Shown: positions 53,754-62,634, counted from the first letter of the stretch. The stretch: 64,000 nt of DNA from an uncultured Candidatus Actinomarina sp. (GCA_902519215.1 CABYIX010000004.1:1-64000), one strand, 5' to 3'. The notes: generated from the letters alone by a model not told the origin. Program-made: numbers and translations.

Positions 53754-55760
53754 TTATTGTAATTCCTTCAGGGCTTTTACCACTTTTTCAACACTAGGAA
53801 TAAATGCATCTTCTAAAACAGGAGCAAAAGGTATATGAGTATTTGGAGGCGTTACCTTAAGTATTGGGTTATCAAGATTCCAAAAACCTTTTTCAGCGAC
53901 TACTGAAGAAATTTCAGAAGCAATTGATGAAAATGGTACATCCTCTTGCAGGATGCACAAATTAGATGTTTTTTCAACAGAGTTTAAAATTATTTCCTCA
54001 TCAAGTGGAACAATTGTTCTTATATCAATTATTTCAACTGAAATATCTTCTTTCGAGAGAACTTCTGCAGCCTCATTAGCAACGGGCACCATTCCAGACC
54101 ATGTAACCAGTGTTATATCTGTACCTTGTCTAACTACTTTTCCTTTACCAATCTCTACTTCATAAAGACCAAGTGGAACCTCCATTTTCAAATCAGGTTT
54201 TCTATAAAGCTTTTTGTGTTCTAAGTACATTACTGGATTAGGGTCATTAACAGCTGCAACCAAAAGTCCTTTTGCATCATATGGATTTGATGGAGCAACA
54301 ACTCTTATACCTGGATGGTGTGCCAGTAATGACTCTGGACTGATAGAGTGAAAGGGTCCAGATCGAGTTCCAGCACCAGTAGGGCCTCTAACAACCATAG
54401 GTACAGATTTGCCAGCTTTCCAGAAGTACTTTGCAGCTTCAGTTGTAATCTGGTCGAGAGCAGGATATACAAAATCATAAAATTGCAATTCAACTATTGG
54501 CTTTTTGCCAGCAAGAGCTGCTCCGACAGCCGCGCCCGTAAACCCTCCTTCAGAAATTGATGTATCAATAACTCTGAAAGGTCCATATTTATTAAACAAA
54601 CCTTTCGTTGCCTTAAATGCGCCTTCAAAAACACCTATGTCTTCGCCCATCATGAATACATTTTCATCATTTTCCATCAACTCATCTAATCCATTTGTTA
54701 TCGCTTCTATATAATTCATTGTTTTTGTATTAGTTTCATCATTAGAAATGGTTGGAGTTGTTCTGTCAGCAAACATATCCTCAACTTCATTAGAGGGATC
54801 AGGGTCGTCTTGAGTTTTAGCCCATTCTAAAGCTTCTCTTATTTCTGCTTCTAAATCTTCAGCTAGGCTTACAAACTGTTCGGTTGAAAACAAACCTTCA
54901 TCAACCAAGGAATCTTCAAATCTGGCAATTGGATCTCTCTTCATCCAAAAATCTCTAACTTCTTCATTTACATATTCAGCAGGATCATGGCCAGCGTGAC
55001 CATAATGTCTAAACGTTACTAATTCAATTAAAGATGGGCCATTTCCTTCTCTTGCACTTTCGCATGCTTCATGCATAACATCAATGACTTCATAAATATC
55101 ATTTCCATCAATAATTTTTGCCGGTATGCCATAACCAGCTGCTCGGTCAGCAACATTTGGAGTACCAAACTCAGTTTCATTTGGTGACGAGTAAGCAAAT
55201 TGATTATTTTGAACAGTAAATACAACTGGCAGATTTAATACACCTGCCATGTTGATGCTTTCGTGCCAAGTTCCAGTAGCTGTTGCTCCTTCACCACAGT
55301 TTGCCACGGCAACAACGCCAGATCCACTTTGTTGAGAGGCGAGTGCCCAACCTACAGCAACTGGTGCTGAATCAGGCAAAGGAGAGACAACCATTAAAGT
55401 TCCTTTATCAACAACACCAAAGTGGCTATTGCCATCTCTACCTTTTGATGGTCCATCATGTTTGCCGAAAAAATTTAGTGCAATTTCTTTAAGAGTCACT
55501 CCCTTTTTAATTTGTACGCCAAGATCTCTATGTGTACCTCCGAAAATGTCTTTTTCATCCATTCCTGCTGCTATTCCAGCCATTGAGGCCTCTTGTCCAA
55601 TACCTGGATATACCGCTCCACTTAATTGACCACCTTTATACATCTTTAGTAATCTATCTTCAAGTAATCTTTGGGTTTTCATTGATTTATAAATATCCCA
55701 CAGTTGATCTTTAGATAACGATGCTGAATACCCTTTACGTGTAATTTTTTCAATCTGCAT
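53754..55760 (-). CDS. 2-oxoacid dehydrogenase E1, alpha and beta subunits fused
   Basis: 668 residues: the alpha part (about 1-330) with RLLEDRLLKMYKGGQLSG, GQEASMAGIA, HRDLGVQI and the ThDP/metal motif ANCGEGATATGTWHE...NNQFAY; then the beta part (about 347-668) with YIEAITNGLDELMENDENVFMMGEDIG, DTSISEGGFTGAAVGAALAG and QFYDFVYPALDQI. E1 alpha and beta are two genes in most heterotetrameric E1s; a fused form occurs in some lineages. The pattern resembles pyruvate or branched-chain types. The stop of lpd shares one base with its ATG. Confidence 0.93.
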   Translation of the reverse strand: MQIEKITRKGYSASLSKDQLWDIYKSMKTQRLLEDRLLKMYKGGQLSGAVYPGIGQEASMAGIAAGMDEKDIFGGTHRDLGVQIKKGVTLKEIALNFFGKHDGPSKGRDGNSHFGVVDKGTLMVVSPLPDSAPVAVGWALASQQSGSGVVAVANCGEGATATGTWHESINMAGVLNLPVVFTVQNNQFAYSSPNETEFGTPNVADRAAGYGIPAKIIDGNDIYEVIDVMHEACESAREGNGPSLIELVTFRHYGHAGHDPAEYVNEEVRDFWMKRDPIARFEDSLVDEGLFSTEQFVSLAEDLEAEIREALEWAKTQDDPDPSNEVEDMFADRTTPTISNDETNTKTMNYIEAITNGLDELMENDENVFMMGEDIGVFEGAFKATKGLFNKYGPFRVIDTSISEGGFTGAAVGAALAGKKPIVELQFYDFVYPALDQITTEAAKYFWKAGKSVPMVVRGPTGAGTRSGPFHSISPESLLAHHPGIRVVAPSNPYDAKGLLVAAVNDPNPVMYLEHKKLYRKPDLKMEVPLGLYEVEIGKGKVVRQGTDITLVTWSGMVPVANEAAEVLSKEDISVEIIDIRTIVPLDEEIILNSVEKTSNLCILQEDVPFSSIASEISSVVAEKGFWNLDNPILKVTPPNTHIPFAPVLEDAFIPSVEKVVKALKELQ

Positions 55761-57124
55761 TAATGTAGCCCCCTACCATTCAAACTTAATAATGATTCTC
55801 CAATAGCTTCACTCAGTGTTGGATGTGCATGTATGAATTCTGAAGCTTCACTTGGTAAAGCTTCCCAACCTACCATATACATAAGTTCATGAATCATCTC
55901 ACCAGCAGCAGGTCCACAAACGCTAGCCCCAATGATAGGTCCATCTTCTTCTGAGTAAACTTTAACGATACCTTGGTTTTGGTTTTGAATTAATGCCCTA
56001 CCTATACCTGCAAAGCTATGTTGAGCTTGTTTTATGTCTATACCCTGTTCTTTAGCTGTATCAGAGTTTATTCCCACTTCAGCAAGCTCCGGTCTTGTAT
56101 AAACTACATATGGTATAGCTTTGTAATTAATTGGACTACTTTTACCTGTGGCAATATGGGTAACAGCACTAATTGCTTCTGCAAAAGCAACATGTGCAAG
56201 TTGAGGAGTTCCGAAAACTATATCCCCCAAAGCATAGATATTTGATACATTAGTCTGAAGAGTTTCTAAATTTACCTCTAAGTAACCGTTAGTTGACTTA
56301 ATGCCATTTTGATCTATTCCAATATTTTCAGTAAGCGGAGATCTTCCTACGGCAACTAGTACACAATCAAATTCAGCATTTTCTTCATCTGAGAAAACTA
56401 CTTTTGAATCTTTTATTTCGGTCACTGAAGTAGATAGTTTGAAATCAACACCACGTTTAGTAAGTTGTTTTCTTAGCTCTCCTGATGTTCTTTTATCTAA
56501 GCCTGGAAGTATTTCTTTTGCTAATTCAACGACTGTAACTTCCGAACCCAAATCATTTAAAAGACTGGCAAATTCACAACCAATTGCTCCTGCACCAATT
56601 ACGCAAACTTTTTTTGGCGGCTCTTCCCAATTGAGAGCTGTATCAGATGTAATAATAAATTTTTCATCAACTTTAATATTTGGTATTTCTCGTGGTTTAG
56701 ATCCGGTTGCTATAAGAATAAAATCTGAAGAAATATCAACCTCATCACCATCTTGCTTTTTTACATTTACTGTATTTTTATCTTTAATTGATCCCCAGCC
56801 TTCTACTACGGTTACCTTTTTAGACTTAAGTAACATTCCAATACCACTAACTAATTTATTAACAGTATCAAATCTCTTCTGAGCAGTTTGTTGCCAGTTA
56901 ATTTTTTTATCTTTAATTTCAATACCAAATTCATTTGATGTATCTATTTCGTGATTAAGTTCAGCTACATGAAGCCAATATTTTGCTGGTATGCACCCTC
57001 GATTTAAACAAGTTCCACCTAGAGTATCTGACTCAATCAGTGTTACTTCTATATCAAAATTAGTTGCATAGAGAGCAGCAGCGTATCCAGCCGGCCCTCC
57101 ACCAATTATGGTTAATTTTTTCAA
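55760..57124 (-). CDS. lpd: Dihydrolipoamide dehydrogenase (E3)
   Basis: FAD/NAD disulfide reductase that reoxidises the E2 lipoyl arm. Seen: IIGGGPAGYAAALYA, redox pair in GGTCLNRGCIPAKYWL, NAD loop CVIGAGAIGCEFASLL, YALGDIVFGTPQLAHVAFAE and catalytic HAHPTLSEAI. 454 residues. Start is TTG with AGAGG just upstream; first gene of the lpd-E1-E2-lipBA run. Confidence 0.95.
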   Translation of the reverse strand: MKKLTIIGGGPAGYAAALYATNFDIEVTLIESDTLGGTCLNRGCIPAKYWLHVAELNHEIDTSNEFGIEIKDKKINWQQTAQKRFDTVNKLVSGIGMLLKSKKVTVVEGWGSIKDKNTVNVKKQDGDEVDISSDFILIATGSKPREIPNIKVDEKFIITSDTALNWEEPPKKVCVIGAGAIGCEFASLLNDLGSEVTVVELAKEILPGLDKRTSGELRKQLTKRGVDFKLSTSVTEIKDSKVVFSDEENAEFDCVLVAVGRSPLTENIGIDQNGIKSTNGYLEVNLETLQTNVSNIYALGDIVFGTPQLAHVAFAEAISAVTHIATGKSSPINYKAIPYVVYTRPELAEVGINSDTAKEQGIDIKQAQHSFAGIGRALIQNQNQGIVKVYSEEDGPIIGASVCGPAAGEMIHELMYMVGWEALPSEASEFIHAHPTLSEAIGESLLSLNGRGLH

Positions 57125-57137
57125 ATTACCTCTTTCC

Positions 57138-57154
57138 AGATAGGATCTCTATCT
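57138..57154. promoter_or_regulatory. Inverted repeat upstream of lpd, possible operator
   Basis: AGATAG-GATCT-CTATCT, six-base arms around a five-base centre, between a plausible -10 (TATTAT on the minus strand) and the lpd ribosome site. A second short repeat, TTGGG-GTT-CCCAA, lies at 57181-57193. Either could bind a regulator of the dehydrogenase operon; no regulator gene is adjacent. The rest of the gap 57155-57274 shows nothing else. Confidence 0.35.
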
Positions 57155-57274
57155 AATCGAGATAATAACTACATTCTATTTTGGGGTTCCCAAGAAAAAT
57201 GATTATTGTTATTTCACCTTTCAATTTACTAAACTTTAGATAAAGTTCAAAATTAAGATTGCGTTTAAAATCGT

Positions 57275-57280
57275 TACAAT
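57275..57280 (+). promoter_or_regulatory. -10 box for the 28-residue membrane peptide gene (leaderless type)
   Basis: TACAAT followed by six bases (GTAACT) and the ATG at 57287. Confidence 0.5.
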
Positions 57281-57286
57281 GTAACT

Positions 57287-57373
57287 ATGCAAACTAGACA
57301 TTTAATTATTGCCTCATTGATAACAGGTTTATTCATATTGGTATCTTTTGGCATATGGCTAATAACATTCTAA
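57287..57373 (+). CDS. Putative 28-residue single-helix membrane peptide
   Basis: ATG to TAA encodes 28 residues: a short MQTRH head, then one uninterrupted hydrophobic helix (LIIASLITGLFILVSFGIW) that could span the membrane. A -10-like TACAAT stands exactly six bases ahead, as for leaderless genes here, and the next gene starts four bases after the stop, suggesting co-transcription. Too short to judge by homology; it could also be a non-coding stretch. Confidence 0.45.
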   Translation: MQTRHLIIASLITGLFILVSFGIWLITF

Positions 57374-57377
57374 TTTT

Positions 57378-58343
57378 ATGGCATTGAAAATAAAAGATGG
57401 AATATACCACATACCTCTAGAGCTTCCTTGGAGCTCTCCGGGTTTTGTAAATGTGTACTTAATTGATGACACAGATGGTTTTATTATGATTGACTGTGGA
57501 GTTAATGGAGATCATTATTTTAAACTTCTTTCTAAAAAGTTTCGTGAAATAAATATAAAATTTAATGAAATCAAATTATTAATTGGTACCCATATGCATT
57601 CTGACCATATTGGTTTATCTGAAAAAATAAGAGAGGAGGATATTCCATTTGCTTTGTATGAAAATTCAATTGATTTTTTAGATAAATACAATGATTGGAC
57701 TATTCGCTTTAAAGAATTAAAAGATTATGCAATTACACAAGGTGCCCCAAAAAGTTTTGTCAATAGTATTTCTGAAATACAAACACCTATTTATGCAGGG
57801 AAAGTGAGCAGACCTGATGTTCTCCTTGAAGAAGGGAGAATAAAAAATCTTAATCGAGATATAGAAACATTATTTACACCAGGTCATGACATTACTGAAA
57901 TCTCATTACACGATATAGCTTCAAAAATTATATTTTCAGGAGACCATATACTTCCAAAAATTACACCATTTATTCCAACTGAAAGTAAAGACAGTGATAT
58001 GTTGGCAAAATATACTGAATCCTTAGACAAGGTTGATAAAATCAAACACGATATTATTGCTCCTGGGCATGGTGATTTAATTTCAGAACCACATAATCGT
58101 ATAAAGCAAATGAGACTTCATCATAAGCGACGTTCTGAAAAAATTTTAACAATACTTGAAGAGAAGAGCTTTACTGGATGGGAAATGGTAAATAATGTTT
58201 TTCCAAGAAAGTTGGATGATATGAATTTACGATTAGCTTTCCAAGAAACAATGGCTCACCTAAAATATCTTGAAAATTTAGGAAAGGTCAAGCAAGAAGA
58301 AATACATAAAATTTCTCACTGGTCAAAAACTAAACAGGTTTAA
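57378..58343 (+). CDS. Metallo-beta-lactamase fold hydrolase
   Basis: 321 residues. The two-metal motif HMHSDH in IGTHMHSDHIGLS, a further His in FTPGHDITE, Asp in IFSGDHILP and His in APGHGDLI are all present. A winged-helix-like C-terminal extension (MRLHHKRRSEKILTILEEKSFTGWEMV) resembles that of LACTB2-like/MBL proteins. Substrate (thioester, lactone or RNA) unknown. Confidence 0.88.
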   Translation: MALKIKDGIYHIPLELPWSSPGFVNVYLIDDTDGFIMIDCGVNGDHYFKLLSKKFREINIKFNEIKLLIGTHMHSDHIGLSEKIREEDIPFALYENSIDFLDKYNDWTIRFKELKDYAITQGAPKSFVNSISEIQTPIYAGKVSRPDVLLEEGRIKNLNRDIETLFTPGHDITEISLHDIASKIIFSGDHILPKITPFIPTESKDSDMLAKYTESLDKVDKIKHDIIAPGHGDLISEPHNRIKQMRLHHKRRSEKILTILEEKSFTGWEMVNNVFPRKLDDMNLRLAFQETMAHLKYLENLGKVKQEEIHKISHWSKTKQV

Positions 58344-58533
58344 AACCCCTATTTTTGGCTTCATCTATAGAATCTGGTGAAAAGGATTGAATTAAATTTA
58401 ATCCAAGATAGTCACTATCACCTATTTTATTATTTAGTTGATCAAACTGTAACTGATTATCACAATCATAAACCTTCATGTTTAACCTAAGACCAACATA
58501 TCTATGATGTTCAAATCTATTTAGTCTATTCAA
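58330..58533 (-). CDS. Small protein of unknown function
   Basis: 67 residues, TTG start one base after the acyl-CoA dehydrogenase stop, so probably translationally linked to it. Soluble, with no recognisable motif. An internal ATG about 18 codons in (MKVYDCD) is an alternative start. The 3' end overlaps the convergent MBL gene by 14 nt. Confidence 0.55.
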   Translation of the reverse strand: MNRLNRFEHHRYVGLRLNMKVYDCDNQLQFDQLNNKIGDSDYLGLNLIQSFSPDSIDEAKNRGFKPV

Positions 58534-58534
58534 G

Positions 58535-59656
58535 TTAGAGACTCAATAATTCTGCAATTCTATCTCTTGCTAATTTTGGTGTTCCTAAAAGTAGTGAATC
58601 AGATTTTGCTTTTTTAAAATATAAATGTGCAGGGTGTTCCCAGGTAAACCCTATTCCTCCATGCACTTGAATATTGTCACCAGCTAATTTGTTAAAAACC
58701 TCTGAACAATATGATTTTGCTATTAGGGAACTCATTTCCATTTCTAGGCCATCACTTAAATCTGTTCTCACTGCACTGTATGCAACCGATTTAGCGCTTT
58801 CCAATTGAAGTAACATATTTGCACACATATGTTGGATTGCTTGAAATGATCCTATAGGTCTTCCGAATTGGATTCTTTCTTTTGCGTACGATGTCGACAT
58901 ATCAAGACATGCTTGAGAGCCTCCCACTTGTTCCATTGCTAGAAAACTGAGTGAAATATTTTTAACTTTTTCCCATACATCTAATGTGTCTGAAGGTTCA
59001 ATCATTATGTCGTTTTCTTGTATCTTTATATCTGACATGGATATTTCACACATTGGCCTAGTTTGATCTAATGATGTTGTCTCTTTGACATCCAAGCCTT
59101 TTGTATCTTTTGAAAGTAAGATCATCTTCAAAGATTCATTATGTTTTGCCATTACTGCAAAATAATCTGAGACATCTCCAAACATAACATATTTTTTTAC
59201 TCCATTAAGTACGTACCCATCGCTACTTTCAACTAAGTTTGTGTGTGTATTGCCCTCATCAACCAAATATTTGTCATTTTCATATATTGCAAAAGTGCCA
59301 ATCTTTTCACCTGTAATTATTTCTGGAAGAATTGAATTTTTAATATCATCTTTAGAATTTAAAATTAAATTCTTAAAAACAACTCCTGAGCTAAACACTG
59401 GGACTATTGGCATGTAGTACCCAAGCACTTCTGAAAGAATTGCAGTATCTGTTAAAGAGAAACCAAGGCCTCCATCTGATTCAGGAACATCAAGGGCTAA
59501 CCAACCCTGTTCTAATACGAGCTTCCAAATATTTTCATCAATCCTACAATTTTCATCTACTTTTTGTATCGTATCAAGTAAATCAATATTCTCTTTAAGT
59601 AACTTAGTTGAATTCTCTTTTATTTCGTTTTGTATATCACTTAATGTAAATTGCAT
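58535..59656 (-). CDS. Acyl-CoA dehydrogenase
   Basis: FAD enzyme of fatty-acid or related acyl-CoA breakdown. Seen: GWLALDVPESDGGLGFSLTD, the FAD region YVLNGVKKYVMFGDVSDYFAV, the C-terminal RIQFGRPIGSFQAIQHMCANM and QVHGGIGFTWEHPAHLYFKKA. 373 residues. The pattern resembles the larger ACAD group used for side-chain/steroid-like acyl-CoAs in Actinobacteria; the usual catalytic Glu position cannot be assigned by eye. Leaderless-type promoter directly upstream. Confidence 0.9.
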   Translation of the reverse strand: MQFTLSDIQNEIKENSTKLLKENIDLLDTIQKVDENCRIDENIWKLVLEQGWLALDVPESDGGLGFSLTDTAILSEVLGYYMPIVPVFSSGVVFKNLILNSKDDIKNSILPEIITGEKIGTFAIYENDKYLVDEGNTHTNLVESSDGYVLNGVKKYVMFGDVSDYFAVMAKHNESLKMILLSKDTKGLDVKETTSLDQTRPMCEISMSDIKIQENDIMIEPSDTLDVWEKVKNISLSFLAMEQVGGSQACLDMSTSYAKERIQFGRPIGSFQAIQHMCANMLLQLESAKSVAYSAVRTDLSDGLEMEMSSLIAKSYCSEVFNKLAGDNIQVHGGIGFTWEHPAHLYFKKAKSDSLLLGTPKLARDRIAELLSL

Positions 59657-59662
59657 TATCTA

Positions 59663-59668
59663 ATTGTA
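59663..59668 (-). promoter_or_regulatory. -10 box for the acyl-CoA dehydrogenase gene (leaderless type)
   Basis: TACAAT on the minus strand followed by six bases (TAGATA) and the ATG at 59656. Confidence 0.55.
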
Positions 59669-59719
59669 ATTTTTTATTTTTATTTCGCTAATCATATTCA
59701 AGTTGTTTTCAATCATAAT

Positions 59720-59725
59720 TACTAT
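59720..59725 (+). promoter_or_regulatory. -10 box for sufC (leaderless type)
   Basis: TACTAT followed by six bases (GGATAT) and the ATG at 59732. This decides the start: the frame is open upstream to 59651 but that part has no similarity to SufC. Confidence 0.55.
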
Positions 59726-59731
59726 GGATAT

Positions 59732-60457
59732 ATGTTAGAAATTAAAAATTTACATGCAAATGTTGAAGGTGTCGAAATACTAAAAGGTGTTAATTTAAAT
59801 ATTAATCCAGGTGAAGTTCATGCAATTATGGGTCCTAATGGTTCAGGAAAATCAACTTTAGCAAATGTAGTTATGGGAAATCCAGTTTATGAAATTACAG
59901 AAGGAAGTGTTCTATTTGAAGGAAATGACATAACTGAAGAGCCAGTTGATAATAGAGCAAAGCTTGGTATGTTTTTAGCTTTTCAATATCCAGAATCTAT
60001 ACCAGGAGTAACAATTGTGAATATGCTTAAAACAGCACTAACAAATATTGAAGGAACAGAATACACTACATTAGAACTTCGCTTAAAGGTCGCAGAAGCT
60101 ATGGAGCAGTTAGGACTTTCAGCAGATTTTGCTGATAGATATCTAAACGAAGGATTCTCAGGAGGAGAAAGAAAAAGGAATGAAATATTGCAGCTTGCAG
60201 TTCTTAATCCTAAATTAGCTGTACTTGATGAAACTGATTCTGGCCTGGACGTTGATGGACTTAAGGTAGTTGGTGAGGGTGTATCCAAATTAAAAACAAA
60301 AGATAAAGGATACCTAGTTGTAACACACTATCAGAGGTTACTTCAATATATAAAACCTGATGTTGTTCATGTTTTTGTTGATGGCACTATTGTGGAATCA
60401 GGGGGATTAGAATTATCTAATAAGCTTGAAGAACAAGGTTATGAATCATACGTATGA
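59732..60457 (+). CDS. sufC: Fe-S cluster assembly ATPase SufC
   Basis: ABC-type ATPase of the SUF system; works with SufB and SufD. Walker A MGPNGSGKSTLANVVMG, signature GFSGGERKRNEI, Walker B LAVLDETDSGLDVDGL and THYQRLL with the H-loop are typical of SufC. 241 residues from the ATG at 59732 (MLEIKNLHA). sufB and sufD are not adjacent. Its stop overlaps the sufS ATG by 4 nt. Confidence 0.96.
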   Translation: MLEIKNLHANVEGVEILKGVNLNINPGEVHAIMGPNGSGKSTLANVVMGNPVYEITEGSVLFEGNDITEEPVDNRAKLGMFLAFQYPESIPGVTIVNMLKTALTNIEGTEYTTLELRLKVAEAMEQLGLSADFADRYLNEGFSGGERKRNEILQLAVLNPKLAVLDETDSGLDVDGLKVVGEGVSKLKTKDKGYLVVTHYQRLLQYIKPDVVHVFVDGTIVESGGLELSNKLEEQGYESYV

Positions 60458-61674
60458 AACAAGTAAGTGAAATCAAAAAAGACTTCCCCATTTTTCAAAG
60501 ATTGATTAATGGAAAAGAGCTTACCTACCTTGATTCAGGTGCCACATCTCAAAAACCTAACATTGTTATAGATTCTATGTCAGAAGTTTACAAACAAAAT
60601 AATGCAAATGTCCATAGGGGTACATATGTACTTTCATCTGAAACAACTTCTAAATACGAAGATGTTAGAAATAAATTTAAAAACTTTATAAATGCAAATT
60701 CACCAGAAGAAATTATTTTTACTAAAGGCTGTACTGAGGGATTCAACTTACTTGCTAATTCCTTATGTAAAGATTTATCAGAAGGTGATGAAATCCTCCT
60801 TTCAGAAATTGAACATCACGCCAATATAATCCCATGGCAAATGGCTGCAGATAAGTACGGACTAATAATTAAATATATAAATGTTGATAAAAATTTTAAC
60901 TTAGATATGGACCACCTAGAGACTCAACTAACAAATAATACAAAAATAGTTTCCCTGGTAGGAGAATCGAATATTTCTGGAATGTTGCCAGACATAAAAA
61001 ATATAAACAAACTTATAAAAAGTAAAACTGAAGCTTTATTTATTCTCGATGGAGCACAATTGGTACCCCATAGAGAAATCGATGTTCAAGATTTAGGTAT
61101 AGATTTTTTATGTGTCTCTGGGCATAAGATGTTGGGTCCAACTGGAATAGGTGTGGTGTGGGGTAAGAAAGAGCTTCTTGAAAAAATGGATCCAGTTTAT
61201 GGAGGTGGAGACATGATTGAAGAGGTGTATTATGATAAAGCTACATGGGCACCAATTCCTCATAAATTTGAAGCAGGTACACCTCCGTATGTAGAAGCAA
61301 TTGGCCTCGGTGCTGCTGTTGATTATCTATCAGATTTAACAATGGCTGAAGTTCAAAAACATTCAGATCATTTAAGACTTTATGCAAAAAATACTCTAGA
61401 AAATATTAATGGGATAAATATTATCCATACAGATTCAGAAAATGCTGGATGTACATTCGCAATGAGTGTCGATGGAGTGCATGCTACGGATATTTCGTTA
61501 ATGCTGGATACATATGGAGTTGCAGTAAGAGCAGGTCATCATTGTGTACAACCTTTTCATAGGAAATTAAATATAGATGCTACTTTTCGAGCTACAGGTT
61601 ATATATATAATGATGAAAAAGATTTTGACACTTTAGCTAATGCAATTGAAGATAGTTTAAAAATTTTAAGATAG
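60454..61674 (+). CDS. sufS: Cysteine desulfurase SufS
   Basis: PLP enzyme that takes sulfur from cysteine for Fe-S clusters. Seen: YLDSGATSQKP, NANVHRGTYVLS, the PLP Lys in CVSGHKMLGPTGIGV and the catalytic Cys in RAGHHCVQPFHR. 406 residues. It lies between sufC and sufE. Confidence 0.96.
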   Translation: MKQVSEIKKDFPIFQRLINGKELTYLDSGATSQKPNIVIDSMSEVYKQNNANVHRGTYVLSSETTSKYEDVRNKFKNFINANSPEEIIFTKGCTEGFNLLANSLCKDLSEGDEILLSEIEHHANIIPWQMAADKYGLIIKYINVDKNFNLDMDHLETQLTNNTKIVSLVGESNISGMLPDIKNINKLIKSKTEALFILDGAQLVPHREIDVQDLGIDFLCVSGHKMLGPTGIGVVWGKKELLEKMDPVYGGGDMIEEVYYDKATWAPIPHKFEAGTPPYVEAIGLGAAVDYLSDLTMAEVQKHSDHLRLYAKNTLENINGINIIHTDSENAGCTFAMSVDGVHATDISLMLDTYGVAVRAGHHCVQPFHRKLNIDATFRATGYIYNDEKDFDTLANAIEDSLKILR

Positions 61675-61676
61675 TT

Positions 61677-62090
61677 ATGAGTATTGAAGCAAAAGTAGAA
61701 CAATTCAAAAAGACTCTATCACTTTTCCCAAATCCACAAGAAAAATATCAGTATTTGATTGAACAAGCAAAATTAAATGAAGACTTTCCTACAGAACTTA
61801 GAATCGACGAATTTAAAGTAAATGGCTGTCAAAGCCAAGTATGGTTAGTGCCTGAAGAAAGGGAGGAAAAGCTGCACTTTAGCAGCGACTCCGACGCCTT
61901 AATTGCTAAAGGTCTTGTTACATTAATTGCATCAATTTATTCTGACGAATCTGCTCAAGATATTGCTAGTTCAGAAATTGATTTAATGGAAGAATTTGAA
62001 TTAGGTGTTATTTTAAGTCCTGCAAGAAGAAATGGTGCTTTTAGCATGTTGAAAACAATTAAGGAATTTGCAAAAAAATTAGCTGATTGA
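61677..62090 (+). CDS. sufE: Sulfur acceptor SufE
   Basis: Accepts persulfide sulfur from SufS and passes it to the SufBCD scaffold. 137 residues with the active-site VNGCQSQVWLV and the C-terminal LSPARRNGAFSML helix. Many Actinobacteria use SufU instead, so SufE here is noteworthy. Overlaps the convergent phosphoribosyltransferase gene by 12 nt. Confidence 0.94.
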   Translation: MSIEAKVEQFKKTLSLFPNPQEKYQYLIEQAKLNEDFPTELRIDEFKVNGCQSQVWLVPEEREEKLHFSSDSDALIAKGLVTLIASIYSDESAQDIASSEIDLMEEFELGVILSPARRNGAFSMLKTIKEFAKKLAD

Positions 62091-62543
62091 TCCCTCTTCC
62101 CACCAATTTTCGTGTGGAAAAAATATCCAGACATCGTCTGTGTCTTTAGCAAGATCTCTCGTGTAATAATGTGGTTCAAAGTCACATTCATTATTCCACC
62201 ATAAAGCAGAGAACCTCACATCACATTCATGATTTATGTTTTCTTTAATATAGTGAGACAGCTTTTCAAATGTTTCACCACTATCGCAAATATCATCAAC
62301 AATTAAAACTTTGGAATCATTCGGTTTTGGTAAATAATTTTCCCAATGAGGAAAGTCTCTTGTAGATGCATGGACTGGCTTAAATGGAACATTTAATTTG
62401 TGAGAAATCATAACGCCTGGAATTAATCCACCTCTACTTATCCCAACAATTACATCAGGAATGAACTCATCTTTTTCAATTTGATCACAAATTTTATTTG
62501 TGTCAGAAATTTGCTCTTGCCATGTATAAATTAATTTTTCCAT
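62079..62543 (-). CDS. Phosphoribosyltransferase (purine type)
   Basis: 154 residues with DVIVGISRGGLIPGVMI and the PRPP-binding VLIVDDICDSGETF. The pattern is that of hypoxanthine/xanthine phosphoribosyltransferases, which salvage purine bases. The neighbouring BMP-type importer (divergent) is of a family that often carries nucleosides, so a salvage role is plausible. Confidence 0.85.
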   Translation of the reverse strand: MEKLIYTWQEQISDTNKICDQIEKDEFIPDVIVGISRGGLIPGVMISHKLNVPFKPVHASTRDFPHWENYLPKPNDSKVLIVDDICDSGETFEKLSHYIKENINHECDVRFSALWWNNECDFEPHYYTRDLAKDTDDVWIFFPHENWWEEGSIS

Positions 62544-62634
62544 TTTGTAAGTGTTAATTTTATCAAAGTATCAAAAGTGAACATGTAAAAAAATAAAATA
62601 TTTTAAAAACATTTCATTTCAAAATAAATAGCGT

